Part shown: positions 46,016 through 58,433 of the stretch, piece by piece
Position numbering within the stretch: position 1 is the stretch's first letter
Layout of the letters: every line of letters begins with the position of its first letter
From: Shinisaurus crocodilurus
Lineage: Eukaryota > Chordata > Lepidosauria > Squamata > Shinisauridae
DNA: 64,000 nt
NCBI GenBank assembly: GCA_021292165.1
Contig: CM037876.1
Coordinates: 311,624,492 to 311,688,491 of the forward strand
Direction: 5' to 3'
Translations under genes and position numbers: made by a program
Notes under the pieces: model-generated
What the model was told of the DNA's origin: nothing
The model's input: the letters and a program-made list of their open reading frames with translations, nothing else
The model's database searches: none

Positions 46016-46532
46016 CTTGCTGGGGAGAGTATCCTACTGGGGTGGCACCCCCAAGAAGGCCCGCTCCCTTGCTGCCTTCTTCCAGACCTCCCTCGAAGGA
46101 GGCACTTGGTGGATGGTCTCAGATGTTGATCACAGTGTACAGGCAGGTTCATACGCAACAGGCTTTTAGAACGAAGGTGGGCAGAATCCAGGCACGTGGG
46201 ATCTGCTTTTTTTTCCCCCCCAACAAAGTTCGGAGTGAAATCCGGAGAGGATACACAGCCCAGCTGACATTGGAGCCAGCAGCCCCCAGTGCCTAGAATT
46301 ATGGAACTGGAGGCCTCCGAACACATGGTTCTGACCCGCAAGTTGCTTTCAGTAACACAAGTAACCTTGGCAGCTGGTTCTTCTCACTCCAATCCATGCC
46401 AGCTTCCCCCCCCCCCAAATGTTCTTAGTCTCAGAAACTTAACTTTTATGTGGATGGCTGCAAGGAGCCCTTGTGGTGCTGCTAATGTTTAAATAACTAG
46501 AAGTCAGACCTAGTGAAAATCACCCAAAGATT

Positions 46533-46745
46533 TATTTATTTATTTATTTATTTACAGTGGTTTTTACCCTGCTCTTCAGCCAAAAAAAAGGGTTTCCCAG
46601 AGCAGCTTACAAAGATTAATATTAGACAGTCCCTGCCCTCAGGCTTACAATCTAAAAGACACGACACAAAAGGAAAAGGGATTGGGAGGGAGGAGGAGGA
46701 AGAAAGCAAAACTCAGGTACCAGTTCTTAGTTACAAGGTTCTTAT
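46533..46745 (-). repeat. Same repeat as 24955-25165, copy 2
   Basis: In reverse orientation it starts with (TTTA)n and continues CAGTCCCTGCCCTCAGGC to AGAACC. The family was not identified. Confidence 0.75.
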
Positions 46746-47976
46746 AGATCTTTTCTTTTCTTTTCTGGCAGGGAAGGGCAAAACAAGCTTCCTGCAGCTG
46801 TTCCTTCTGTCCTCCCCTGCTCCCCCAGTGTTCAGAGCACTTAGCCCGATGGAGATGTTCAGCCTGCAAGGGTTAAAAGGGTTAGGCTTATGTAAGCCCC
46901 TTCCGGCAATTCTGCACCTGCGGCTCCTCTGCAGAAATTTGAATGTTGCACACAAAAGTTTTGGGGGGGGGTGTTTGTAAGTACATTCAGCTGAATACAC
47001 TTACAGACACCGCTGCGGCAGGACACGCTGATAACGCAGAGTTCCCCATCATGGGGAGTCCCGAAAGCACATTCATCCAGACATGATTATAACCAGGCCT
47101 GTGGCGGAGGCAGGGCCTCCTCCACGGATGCAGCACCGGCACTTTTTGATCAGCAGGGATGCTGATGTCATCAGCCACCCCCCTGAGAATCCTGTGCTCC
47201 CTCTGAGCTTAGCTGCCATCTTCACAGGAGCTGGGGGGGGGGGGCGTGGGGGGGGGAAGAGATGGATTTCCCCTGTGACAATATATCGTTCCCTGTTGTC
47301 ATGCCAAGTATTCTGGAGTGGCTTGATCTCGAATGCTCGATTAGGACCCACTTGCTTTACCATAGAACTGCTCCTGGTGGAGATGGAAACTGCTAGAACT
47401 GGTTTGTTGATATGGATCAACACTGCTGCCGCCTGGATTTTTGGACTCTCCTTGGGGGCGTGGCTACCACTCCCCTGAAGACCTCAGCATTAAACACGTG
47501 AAGGGCTTTAGAGGTGTGTCCAGGATTGCTGGGGCCAGGCTTTGAATGTGTGTCCCTGCCCCATGCTTCTGAACCTCATGTGTGCAAGTTGAATGCATTT
47601 GATTCGAACAACAACCCTGTAAGGTATGTTACCCTGTTCTGTGGCCCCAATCAAAGTCCCTCCCACGACTGCTTTTGGAAGAGGGAAATTACATGCGGAG
47701 TTCCGGTCATGGAACACCAACTTAATGTGAAGTTTGGGCCCTTTGGGGTGAAGTCGTGAAGATAAAGGGTAGGTTTTTGTGAGATGCCCAGCGGCATTTT
47801 GAAAGAGGGGCTGCTGCTGCCCCAGGGAAATAAAGACACTCTGCTCACTTTTGCTTCTGGTTAACCAGTCCTACGGATTTTCGTGTTGTTTCGCGAACTT
47901 CTTCTATGAAATGCACCAGCGGCTCTTCATATTAGAGTCCCGCTGAAATCTGATGTGCATCTCCTGTCCCTTCCAG

Positions 47977-48050
47977 CATGCAAGACAAGAAATCGGAAAC
48001 GCCCAATTGTGGAAGCGGTCAAGTGTCTTCTGGATGACCGCCGTGAAGCT
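47977..48050 (+). CDS. MROH-like exon 9
   Basis: The acceptor is CCCTTCCAG and the donor is GTAAGA. It is 74 bp, phase 1 in, phase 0 out. It encodes CKTRNRKRPIVEAVKCLLDD and RREA. Joined to the next exon it gives RREA|VRKAILAFI, the 'KVKRAVVQVI' helix of the family. Confidence 0.9.
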
Positions 48051-48127
48051 GTAAGACTGGGAGTGGTGGGTGGGTGGGAAATGAATTGTTTGGAATGCTG
48101 GAATCTCACTTTCTTGAAACTCAGTTT

Positions 48128-48129
<2 letters not shown>

Positions 48130-48159
<30 letters not shown>

Positions 48160-48160
48160 C
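48130..48160 (+). repeat. (CA)n microsatellite
   Basis: About 15 CA units 80 bp after the donor of MROH-like exon 9. Confidence 0.95.
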
Positions 48161-49485
48161 TGGGTGCCAGGTGCCACCGTTTCTTCATGTTACTGTGTCC
48201 ATCAGGCCAGTGTCAACACCAGCCATCCTTGGGCAGAGCCCACAGCTGACCCCTGCCTTAAGACCAGATTAAAAGATTACAGGTTAAAAGAGTGGCTAGA
48301 CCCAACCGTTTCAGGGTGCTTGGAGCATTGCCATCACAGCCAGGTAAGCCCACTAGGACCCGCTGATGGAGAAGGGGGCCCACCTAGAGGTGTCGGAGAA
48401 ATCTGCAATGGATTCAAATGCTTTCGGATTTCTATGAATCTGACCTGCAGATTCCGCAGCAGAACAGCTTTTTCTGAGTCACAGGAATTCTAAGTTACAT
48501 GAATTCTGTGGACGGAAAGGTAAGTTGCAAGAGTCTTGGGGGGGCGAGCGGGCCGCTTTGGGCCTGCTTTCAGCCCCCCCGAGGCTCTTGGATACATCCT
48601 TAGTGGGAGTTGTGACCAGGTTACCTGTGTGCCCACCTGTTCAATGTGCTGTCCAGGTGCTAACAGTTCTTTCTCTTTAAACTGGAATTGAACAGGACAG
48701 CCTTTCAAACAGAGAACGGCCCATCAAATAGAGGACTGCAAAAGAGGAACCCTGCCACCCTAGCAGAACCACTCCAGACTAGAGGTGGAGGTTCACGTGG
48801 CTCAGTGCTCCGCCATGAAGAGGGAACGATCCTGTGGCCCCTAGACATGGTCTGAGGGCCCATGGGATAGTTCGGATTCCCAGCTCTGAGGTCGGAGACA
48901 GAGCTGGGAATTTGAGCTCCACCCCCACAACCCCACCCCACAGCCGGCGTGGAAAGAACCATGCCAGCTGCTCTCCGGGGTCTGGAAAGTGACCTCGGAA
49001 AGGGGCTAAAGGGGGTGTTTTGAGGGGCAGGGAAGGGAGGAGACTGGAGTAGCCAGGACACGCGGTATCTTTTGAAGCCGCTCCTGCCTCCTTCCCTCCC
49101 GCTCTGGAACGCCGTCGCTAGATAAATAAATGTAAAGCCGAAAACAGCTGTCTGGCCAAAATGCAGAGTGGGAGGGCAAAGATCACCTCCGCTCCGCTCT
49201 TCCTCCCGCTCCGCACTGTGTGAGCGTGAACCGCCGAGTGTGGGGGGCTTCCACTCATCTCCCTAGGACTGTGCCCTAAAAGGTTCCCTGCGTGTACTAG
49301 CATGATCAGGGAAGAGAGCTCTAGACACTTTCTTTCCCCACATGCTCGAGTCGTCGTTGCAGGGAATTGGGTTTTTGTTTCTTTCTTTCTTTCTTTTTCG
49401 GTTTAGAGGAGCATTCCGACATGGGAGCTCCCGCTTGCAGTGTGCAGTGGTTTAACCCAGCACCACGTAGACAATGAAATTGATT

Positions 49486-49632
49486 TTGCAGCCTTCCCCA
49501 ACCGGTTGCCCTTGCGAGGGGTTGGACTACAACTCCCACCATCCCCAGCCAGCATGGCCTCTGGCCATGCTGGCTGGAGATGGTGGGAGTTGTAGTCCAA
49601 CCCCTCGCAAGGGCAACCGGTTGGGGAAAGTT
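49486..49632. mobile_element. Related foldback element, CCTTCCCCAACCGG type
   Basis: The palindrome's arms run CCTTCCCCAACCGGTTGCCC and back, with the core GGACTACAACTCCCACCATC and the loop AGCATGGCCTCTGGCCATGC. The centre resembles the CAGTG/CACTG MITEs but the ends differ. Its exact insertion borders are uncertain. Confidence 0.8.
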
Positions 49633-50159
49633 AATTTAGAACTAGGCCAGAGAGACGTCAACAGCAGTTGTGGTGTAGGAGGCATCACTCAGAGAGATGT
49701 TCAGTTAAACCTTCATGACCTCACTGACCTTGTGGGCTGTGTCCTGGTTTCCGGAGGGCGGCTGAAGCCAGCCAGGCCCCACTTTCCTGCGGGGTGCAAG
49801 AAGAGCCCAGGGGAAATTGCGGGCGCTGCTTTTGGAATGCTGCAGAACTGAAGCGAATGGGCCAAGCGGTGGCCACCAGGGGAAGAAGAAGGCCATGCCG
49901 CCATGTGCTCGAGCTGCAGGTTGCACTCTGCAAAACAGATAGCCCTGATGTGAAACGGCGCATGAGTTACAGTCCTCCTGAGTGTCAACCCAGCCATTCT
50001 TTTACCCTGGTCACATAGTGAGAACGGCAGTGAGCCATACATACAAGCAGCTGCCACAAGGGTCTTCTTCTGAACCCACCCTCAAATGGGAGTTGTCCAG
50101 CAGCTGGGGAAGGTTTCAGAAGGCGACTTCTGACGTGACGACACTTCCCTCCGCGACAG

Positions 50160-50282
50160 GTGAGGAAAGCAATCCTGGCCTTTATTAAAGAGCTCCTTCG
50201 CTCCCAAAGTGTCGAGGGCTGTGCTGCATGGGACATGGTGGCCTACGTCTTCCAGCAGTTCGCCGTGCCTGTTGGCCAGCCA
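50160..50282 (+). CDS. MROH-like exon 10
   Basis: The acceptor is TCCGCGACAG and the donor is GTAAGT. It is 41 codons in phase 0. It encodes VRKAILAFIKELLRSQSVEG and DMVAYVFQQFAVPVGQP. YVFQQFAVP corresponds to the 'YIVQQCALP' element of MROH1. Confidence 0.92.
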
Positions 50283-50387
50283 GTAAGTTGGGAACCGGGT
50301 CGCTCAAATGCCCTTAGTATGACAGCTGCCAGGGGCTCGGTCAGTGGTGGACCCTTTTCAGGCCCAAAGTAGGAAGGACGGAAGCTG

Positions 50388-50570
50388 CCCGATGCTGAGT
50401 CTGACCATCGGTCCATCCAGCCCAGTATTGCCGACACTGACCGGCAGCAGCGGCTCTCCGGTGGTTTCGGGCAGGAGGTTTTCCAGCCCTACCTGTAGAT
50501 GTCGGGGATTGAACCTGGGACTTTCTGCATGCAAAGCAGGGCCTTCACCACTGAGCCACGGCCCCTCCCT
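50388..50570 (-). mobile_element. tRNA-Ala-like SINE, copy 2
   Basis: On the minus strand it runs GGGGCCGTGGCTCAGTGGTG, GCTTTGCATGCAGAAAGTCC and GGTTCAATCCC to the tail word ATGGTCAGACTCAGC. It has a recognisable A and B box but is a SINE, not a tRNA gene. Confidence 0.85.
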
Positions 50571-50744
50571 AAAGCTGGAGCACCCGTAGGTGTGCTTACG
50601 GCCCTGCTGCCCCAAGTCTTTTCTAGGTCTCAGAGAGGTCTGACCCAGCGGAGGCATCCGCAGGCCTGTGTAAGATGCTGCATGTCGGGGCCCACAGTCT
50701 CTCGTCTTCGGTCCAAAAAACAGCAAACAGGCATCCCTTTAAAG

Positions 50745-50879
50745 CAGTGTTTCTCAACCTTGGGTCCCCAGATGTTTTTGGCCTACAACTCCCAGCATGC
50801 CCCAGCCAGCGTAGCTGGCTGGGGCATGCTGGGAGTTGTAGGCCAAAAACATCTGGGGACCCAAGGTTGAGAAACACTG
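50745..50879. mobile_element. Foldback MITE, copy 8, TSD CTTTAAAG
   Basis: The ends are CAGTGTTTCTCAACC and GGTTGAGAAACACTG, with a perfect duplication CTTTAAAG (50737-50744, 50880-50887). The two arms are essentially identical, suggesting a young insertion. Confidence 0.93.
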
Positions 50880-51128
50880 CTTTAAAGACACAGCAGAGAT
50901 ATCTCTCCCCCTCCCATTTTTCATTTTCTAGAGTAGGCATAGTGGTCCCAATCCAGATCTGGACCCTCATGTGTGGGGGTAGGGGGCCTTTAACCCTTTC
51001 TCCCTCCTACGGGTCCAATCCGGGCACCTGCCATTTCTATTGCAAAAGAGTGATTCATAAAGCCAGCGGATCACCACTTTGCAATAGAAATAGCAGGCAT
51101 GCCTCGCCCCCCCAATCTGGATCTAGCC

Positions 51129-52054
51129 CAGGGATGGCGAACCTATGGCACGGGTGCCACAGCTGGCACGCAGGGACCTCTCTGTGGGCACTCGAGCCAT
51201 TGGTCACCAGATCGCGAAAAGACCGTCCCCTTCTGCAAAACACTAATGATCTTGTTCTTTCTCACACTGTGGAACAGAATGATTTTATTCTAGAATTCCT
51301 GTTACAGAATTCTTTTCTACATTGTTATCACATTTAAAAGATGTTGAAGAATGATGCACAGAGCATGGCTTGGATGTAAAGCTCTAACAGTTGACCTGAG
51401 TGCTGCATGTGTTGCTCTCAAACTAACGGAGTATGAGCCAAGGTTTGACAAATTATCAGCATGCATGCAATAGCAAAAATCACATTAATTGTGCAAAAGC
51501 ATACCCAAAGCAAACTTTTACCTAATGCAGTGTTTGCAGTCCAAGACATAAAGTGTTTAAAATGTGTTAAGCACGTTTAGTTTTCTTGTTTATCTTGCTC
51601 ATCCTAGTACAGGTTGACTTTTACTTTTACTAATCCAACACCTATAGAAGCAGGGAAAGGACCCGGGGTAAAGCTTGCCCCATACAATTTCAGTCTGGCA
51701 TATAATCATATTACAAGTTGAGAATCCCTTATCCAAAAATACGTACATGTGTCTAATTATTTAAAAAGTTTGTATAAATTCCCTTCAGGCTATGTGTACA
51801 ACGTAGTACTATATTAATTTTTTGAGTTGATTTTTTTTCCAACAAAAAACTGTTTGTATCGTTGAAAGCTCTGTTATTGTGTTTTTCTTTTAAGACAAAA
51901 GATGTTAATTAGTTCAGACAACTGTATGAGTTGTTTTTCTAAAACTAAAACCTCGGTATTCAGGTTTAATTGCAGTGTTGGCACTTTGAACTAAATAAGT
52001 TGGTTTTGTGTTGCAGTTTGGGCACTCGGGCTCAAAAAGGTTCGCCATCACTGA
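51129..52054 (+). mobile_element. hAT family 4 (CAGGGATGGCGAACCT ends), 926 bp, TSD ATCTAGCC
   Basis: The ends are CAGGGATGGCGAACCT and AGGTTCGCCATCACTG, with a perfect duplication ATCTAGCC at 51121-51128 and 52055-52062. The sub-end words TATGGCACGGGTGCCA and TGGGCACTCG look like those of Charlie/OC1-type hATs I recall from other tetrapods. The AT-rich interior shows no intact frame. It lies in the intron 50283-54445. Confidence 0.88.
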
Positions 52055-52708
52055 TCTAGCCCATAGCAGGGGAGAAGGGTTAAAGCCCCCAACCACAACC
52101 CCCAATGCTAGGTCCCAATCAGGATCCCTGCGCCTACACTAGAGTACAAATGAAACAAGATGTAGCTGCCAGCTGTGATGTAAAGTGAATGTGATGCCTG
52201 TTTTGTACCCAAGACAAGAGACTGTCGGCTAGTTATGTCTTCAAAGTAATGTCTCTGTTGGCCCTTAAAATCTGTGAAGCAGAGATTAGCCTGAGACCTT
52301 TTCAGAACAATTGGAGGGACCAATCTCTACAGGGCCCTTTCCGGGGGTCCAGGCAGGCCTGTCCCGCTCAGACACAGCAGTGTGGCACATTTTGACAAAG
52401 GCATCTCCTAGGAGTCACTTATGCCATCATTCTGTTAACATCTTTAGATGTGCCTTACAGAACCATCCTAGCTTGACACTCTCAGCATGTGACCCTCATG
52501 CGCACAGAGCAACCTTCTCAGCTTTGAAGCGTGCTGCTGGGAGTCTTTGGAAGATGCAGGCCCCTTTTTCTTTGGGGATCCTGCAGTGCTCAGCATGGGA
52601 AGGGAACCATTCATCTTGTGCAACTCATGTTGGTCCTTATCAGCTGAATGAAAAACTGGAGACAGGGCTGACCGAAGAGATTTGGCTGCTCGAGGCAAAG
52701 GACAAGAC

Positions 52709-52870
52709 CATAGGATCATAGGATCATAGAGTTGGAAGGGGCCTGCAAGGCCATCGAGTCCAACCCCCTGCTCAGTGCAGGAAACTAGAGGAGGGGTCTC
52801 CCATCCAAGTCATAACCAGGCCTGACCCTGCTTAGCTTTCCACGCTCAGACAAGCTGAGCCAGCGTGAGC
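52709..52870 (-). mobile_element. 5S-CR1 SINE, copy 5
   Basis: The head and tail are complete and very close to copy 2. The 3' end is a short tandem ATAGGATCATAGGATC. Confidence 0.88.
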
Positions 52871-53780
52871 CCCCACATGCACCCCCATTCCTTGTATGGA
52901 AGCTGAATGGAAAGTCTGTTCAATCTTACTTCAGCACTGCCAATGGGACAGCGTTCTCCTCCTTACCTGATGGCAGCAGTCTAGCTAAGGGCACGGGTGG
53001 AGCGCATGCAGCCCCCTGGCCTTTTTGCTCCGCCTCCACCGCCCCCCCCCATTGCCCAGCACCGTGATGATTTTTTTTTCTCTTGAAAACAAGGTGTGCA
53101 TGGGGCACACAGCTTGTTTGGAAGCCAAATCGTGTTTCCAAAAACCTCCTGGGAACACGATGTTGCTTCCAAACAGGGCACACACTCCCCCCCGCATGCC
53201 TTGTTTTCCGGAAAAAATGTCACCACTTTTTTTTTTTTTTTTTGCAGCCGCACCATGACGTTTTGGTGGGAAATTCGGCAGCGTGGAGGAAGCCACAGGA
53301 GGGGGCAGGGTGTGTGTGGCACCCGGTGGGCTCCGGGGGGGGGAATGCGGCCCCCGACTTCAGGAAGTTGTCCACCCCTGTCTTGGGGAGTGCAGGGCAG
53401 GCTGTGTGGCACATCCAGCTCTGTCCTCCAGCACCCCTCTACTCCTCTCCCGCTGCTCTGCCCGGTGCCTACTCAGGGGCCACTCAAAAAACAAGTGAAG
53501 CAGTGCAGCAGTGGCGATACCAGCGTGCATCGTGCGAGCAGAGCCATGCATATTGCGCATTCGATGCCTGATGAGCATGTGGCCTGGGACTGGGATGGCT
53601 GCCTGCCTCTCTGCTGGCTTGTTCAGCCTGCGATGTGTTGGGCGAAGGCGATGAGGGGAGACAGACGGACAGCCCAGCCGCGCAAAAAGCAAGCATCCGT
53701 GCCTCTGGGCATTGGCTCAGGCGGATGGGAACATCTGGGGGGGGCAGGAATAACTGCCGGGAGGCTGTTGCTGCTGCCAC

Positions 53781-54236
53781 CAGGACCGGTGCAGGGCAGT
53801 TTGGCGCCCTAGGCAAAGTTATATTTAGCGTGCGCCCCTCTCATGCTGGGGGGGGGGCTCCGGAGCAAAGCAGCCGGGAAATGCCTGCTTGCCCAGCGCC
53901 CGCCCCCCCCGCCCGCGCCCCCCTGCCCGCCGCCACCAGCAGCCGCTTTCCCCGCTGCCAAGCCGGTCTCACCCACCGCGCAGCATCTTCGGACCAGTCG
54001 CCGCTGCCACGGGCGCTCCCAAGGAAATCCGAGCGCAACCCCGAGCCCGCCCGGTGCCCGCAATCCCCCCCCCCGCACTGACCCGGTGGTGCCTTTGTCA
54101 ACGAGGTGACCAGGCGGGGCAGGAGTGCGCCGGCGGCGAGGAAGAGTTGGCCGGAAGGAGCGCAGCATTTCTGCGCCCTCTTCAGCCACGCACCCTAGGC
54201 TGCCGCCTAGTTTGCCTAGTGGTAGTGCCGGCCCTG
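53781..54236 (+). mobile_element. hAT family 2, GC-rich copy (456 bp), TSD GCTGCCAC
   Basis: The ends are CAGGACCGGTGC and GTGCCGGCCCTG, with a perfect duplication GCTGCCAC at 53773-53780 and 54237-54244. The interior is very GC-rich (runs of C and CGCC). The sub-ends (GGCGCCCTAGGCAAAG, TGCCGCCTAG) match the other family members. It lies in the intron before MROH-like exon 11. Confidence 0.93.
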
Positions 54237-54445
54237 GCTGCCACCCAACATCTGTCACCTGAGGTGGCCGTCTCACTCTGCTTAACGGTAGGGCCGGCCC
54301 TGAAGACCAAGGTGGGGTCAATGGCCCTGATTCAACAGGTTCCTACATTGGAACCATTTGGGTGCCTCTGAAAAGTAACAGGAGCCAATATTAAGCGCAC
54401 CCTCTTCTTAGCCAAGTCGTTCTCTTATGTGTCTTGCCCAAGCAG

Positions 54446-54556
54446 GGGAAAGACCCTGTTGCTGACCAGAAAGAGAAAGAGAAAGAAGAACGCATTCAAG
54501 AAATTTGCATTGACATCTTGGAGCATTTGAACACGTCTGCGGACGGGATGAGCAAA
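54446..54556 (+). CDS. MROH-like exon 11
   Basis: The acceptor is TGCCCAAGCAG and the donor is GTGAGT. It is 37 codons in phase 0. It opens with a charged linker (GKDPVADQKEKEKEERIQEI) and continues CIDILEHLNTSADGMSK, matching the family helix before the 'LWPYLL' segment. It is preceded by a 4.1 kb intron containing a GC-rich hAT element. Confidence 0.9.
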
Positions 54557-56040
54557 GTGAGTGGCCGGCATGGATTTGCCCTCAAGAAAATAAGAAGAGC
54601 CCTGCTAGACCCCACGTCATGGAGCCATCTAGTTCAGCATCCCATTTCCATAAGTGAACACGACTCCCCTGTTGCATGTCCTGCTTGTGGGTTTCCCGTG
54701 GGCAGCTGGTTGGCCACTGTATGAACACAATACTGGACTAGATGGACCCTTGGTCTGACCCAGCAGGGCTCTTCTGATGTTCTTATGTTACCAGTATTGT
54801 AGCTTGTGTAGTAGCTAGTAGGGGTTAGCAGAAAGGAAAGAGGCTAGTTAAGGCACTGCACTAACTTGGGGGAAATAAGCAACTGGAGCTAGCTGGCTTG
54901 CTAAAAGGTCAACAGTCCTGAAAAGGCTGGTGCTGCTTACTTTCACCCACGCTGCCTTCTCACTGGTGGCCCCCTGCCTGAACCTCCTCTGGTCCTGTTC
55001 AGAGGGAGGCTGGCTGGAGCAACCATCTTTGAGGCAGTGATGATGAGCCACCATGGAGGAAGGAGGAACAGCAGCAGGAGGAAAGGGGCTGCGTTCTGGC
55101 CAGTCTTCCCACAGAGGAGTCCTTGGGTCAGCCTGGTGCTGAGGGAGCCACCCATTCTCGGGCTCTGCAGGGCTTGGGACCACTTTGCAGGGAAGACTCG
55201 AGGTCAGCCTGATGACACCTGGTATTTAGAGATATACTGCCTCTCTACATGGAGGTTTCACTTAGCAATCTTGTGTAAATAATCACTAATAGACTGTTAA
55301 AGATTCTGTTCTCGGCCTTCCCTGTGGAATTCCTGCAAGGGGGAATCATTGTATAAATCCCTGTATTTTGGTCTTTTCCAGATGACCATAACTTAGGTCA
55401 ATAAATATGTACCGGTACTCGTTAATCTTTTTTGGGGGGGAGGAGAACTGGACAGTCGGTAGTGGTCGTACAGGTTTCTTTCTTCCATGTAACACTTTTC
55501 CTAGGTGCGTATATTTTCCCATTACCAAAACCCAGCTGTGTCTGTGATTGGTGAGAGGAAAGCATTGCATGCTAAATCTAAGTGGCATGTGGCGCTTGGG
55601 TTCAGATTTGAAAACAGACTTGGCAAGGTGCTAATGGGGGTTTCACAAACGTCTGGCTGTTTCCTTAGCACAGTGTTTTTCTTCGTTGCCACAAGCTCAG
55701 CTCTAGGGAGTCTTCCTTTGTTTAGGAAAATAAAAGTTGAACGGGCATGAGGCTGAGATGGGTATGCAGGGATGAGCAGTCTGAGAAGTCAGTCTGTTCC
55801 TGATTAATAAGTTGCTCAGACTAGGAATGTGTGAGGCCGGAAAGCTCATTCCGTTTGGGCTCGACGGACTTTTGACACATTTCCAACCTGATGGCCAAAA
55901 GCAGGCCAAGTCAAGGGGGGGGCGGGTGTTTGGCTTCCACGAAATTGCTCGAAATATTTGTGCCGAAATTGAAAGCCGAGAATTGCGTATCTCTAGCGCG
56001 ACTTGCGCAAATCAGGGCCGACTCGTTAGATTTGATTCAT

Positions 56041-56218
56041 CGATCATAGATTTCGTAGATCATAGAGTTGGAAGGGGGCTACAAGGCCATCAACCCCCCC
56101 TGCTCAATGCAGGGAACTAGAGGAGGGGGTCTCCCATCCAAGTAACAACCAGGCCTGACCCTGCTTAGCTTTCCACACTCAGACCGGCAAGCTGAGCCAG
56201 CATGAGTCATGGGCCTGT
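56041..56218 (-). mobile_element. 5S-CR1 SINE, copy 6
   Basis: It is complete but has small insertions (CAGACCGGCAAGC) in the 5S head and a deletion in the tail (CATCAACCCCCCC). Confidence 0.85.
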
Positions 56219-57348
56219 TTTAACACAAGAAGTATGTAAGCCCCCCTCCTCTCACTGCATGTGCATGCGCTCCAGCTTGAATTTTCTGACAGTTAATTTC
56301 AGATTTGTGCAAAATTTTTACCTCCGCTCCTCAAATTTAAGCAATTTGCGCGAATTTGCAGAGCGGAGGCCCGAATTTTGCACAGATTTCCCTGAGCTTT
56401 AAAAAAACAAAACGAAAGCAAATCGTGGCCCCCTGTAAAAATGGAAGCCTGTGTGCTGCTGGTTCCATGCTTTAGATTGAGTCAGCGCCAGTGCAGGATT
56501 GACAGAATAGAATCTGCAGGGTCGAGAAAATCCATTGGACTTTCACCCCTTATTGGATTCTTCACTCTAAGGAGCCTGACCAGAGTGAGCAGGACCCAGA
56601 TGGAGTCCAATTGTCCCCTTGTGTCACCTGAGCCCTGCTGAGGTAGTTCTAGCCATGCCCAACGATGCTGGAGGAGCTCGGCAGACAGATCAGCAGCTCC
56701 TAAACTTGCACAATGGGTGGAGCACCTGGGTCTTAACTGCAAGAGTCCCCGATCCAAGACACTCACACACCCTGCCCATTGCCCTACACTGTCAATGAAG
56801 GCGAGACTGATCAGAGCAGGGCCTTTTGTGTAGTGGCACCATATCTGTAGGATTCTCTCCCCCAAGAGCTGGAAATGTTTTTGCTGGATTTTCAGTGCCA
56901 AGTTTATCACTGTTGTGTGATTCAGCCAGGTTTTCGACCACACGGCTTAGCATTTTAGTTGACCCTTCTGCTCGTTGTGCTTTTAAATGTGTTTTATATT
57001 TAAATGTATATACCACCGAAGTGAGGGCAGGAAGAAGCACCATCTTCACTCTGGTTTAGCTTCACGCTGACACCACGAAGCCAAATCCAATTTTGGCTAT
57101 GGGATGATGTCACAAAGCCATGTCGGAGTGAAGGCAATGTCTCCTGCCCTCACTCTCACACAATCAATGGGGGTGGGGGGAAATGAAACCAGTCGTTCAG
57201 GATCATGGTCCCTTGAGGAACTATGAGAAGACAGCGAAGAAGGGAAAATCAAGGTGAATGAGTATGAGGGACTTACCCTCATGAAAACTTCCCCAGCCTG
57301 CCCTTTTTGTGCCAGAAGAATATAGTGCCGCGGAACCAGAGTTAATTA

Positions 57349-57491
57349 GGGGTGCAATCCTACGCAAGTTTAGACAGAAAAAAGGCCTGCAACAACTCCC
57401 AGCATGCCCCAGCCAGCTCTGCTGGCTGGGGCATGCTGGGAGTTGTTGCAGGCCTTTTTTCTGTCTAAACTTGCGTAGGATTGCACCTTTA
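57349..57491. mobile_element. Foldback element, GGTGCAATCCTACGC type
   Basis: This is an almost perfect palindrome. The arms run GGTGCAATCCTACGCAAG, TTTAGACAGAAAAAAGGCC, then the core ACAACTCCCAGCATGCCCC and back. The outer arm is unlike the CAGTG/CACTG MITEs but the centre is the same. A half copy appears at 29420-29473. Confidence 0.85.
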
Positions 57492-57836
57492 ATTTATTGA
57501 CAGGCTAAGGAATGCCTAGCCATCAGCTGCGGGGAAAAGTAATGCTCCTCTTATTTCAGAATGGTATTTAAAGATATGACACACTGCTGTCATGCCTAAG
57601 ACGACTTATTGTTTGAAAAGTCAAACCGGGGGGGCGGGGGGGAGTACAGAGGGATTTATGAGAAAGGGATTTTGTTTGTAGCCTACCAGAATAATAACTT
57701 TCAAAAAGCTGTTCAACCATTCACGTTTTTCTCTTTGTTGTGAATAATTGTTCATTTTGGCATACGGTGAAGTTTTGTTTGTTTGTTTTGCTATTAGGAA
57801 TTATGTATGTTAAAGCTGTACATTTTTGTAATAATT

Positions 57837-57870
<34 letters not shown>

Positions 57871-57900
57871 CATCAAACATATATATATATATATATATAA
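57837..57900 (+). repeat. (CA)n(TA)n compound microsatellite
   Basis: CA units, then two TA tracts separated by CATCAAACA. Confidence 0.95.
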
Positions 57901-58042
57901 AGCAAAGAAGAGAAATGTTAGCTTGAGAAGATACAGCTCTCAGGGCCGGAGTGAGCCCGTCGTAGACGTTGTTCCAGTAACAGGAAGAAACCCGGTGCCA
58001 AGAGGGCAAGTACTGAATTGTGCCTCTCCCTCCTCTTTGCAG

Positions 58043-58181
58043 GCTCTGTGGCCAAGGCTGCTGCTCTTTGTGGTGCCAGCTCCGTACACCCCCACTTTGA
58101 TCCCCCTCTGCAGATGTCTGAAAGAGCTGGCCACCATCTGGCAGGACGAATCGGCTCTGTTCCTCGGGTCGTGCAAAGGAG
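58043..58181 (+). CDS. MROH-like exon 12
   Basis: The acceptor is CCTCTTTGCAG and the donor is GTCAGT. It is 139 bp, phase 0 in, phase 1 out. It encodes ALWPRLLLFVVPAPYTPTLI, PLCRCLKELATIW and a tail ending SCKG. The LWP-LL-F-VP-YT-PLC-CL pattern is a strong signature of the MROH1/2 group. Confidence 0.94.
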
Positions 58182-58433
58182 GTCAGTTTGTTACGCAGGG
58201 CTGGTTCACCGGCTTGAGTGAGGGGATTGCGCCGGCCCGGGAGGGTGAGCTGTGCGAGGCAGTGTGGAATCTGCACCCTCCACTCCTCCCCTCAGAAAGT
58301 CTCATCAGCTGATGGCGGGGTGGGGGGAAAAGCTGGCTGAAGTTACTGGCGGTGGCAGTGCTCCCAGAGAAGGATGCTGCTGTTCTCCCTGATGTGCTAG
58401 TGATGTGCTAGGTGCAGGGGCTTCTGTATTTAT

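Noticed and set aside
53096..53812. A 238-codon open frame on the + strand
   Set aside because: It is low-complexity, GC-rich intron sequence with poly-T runs; no domain or splice signals were seen, and it overlaps other equally long frames.
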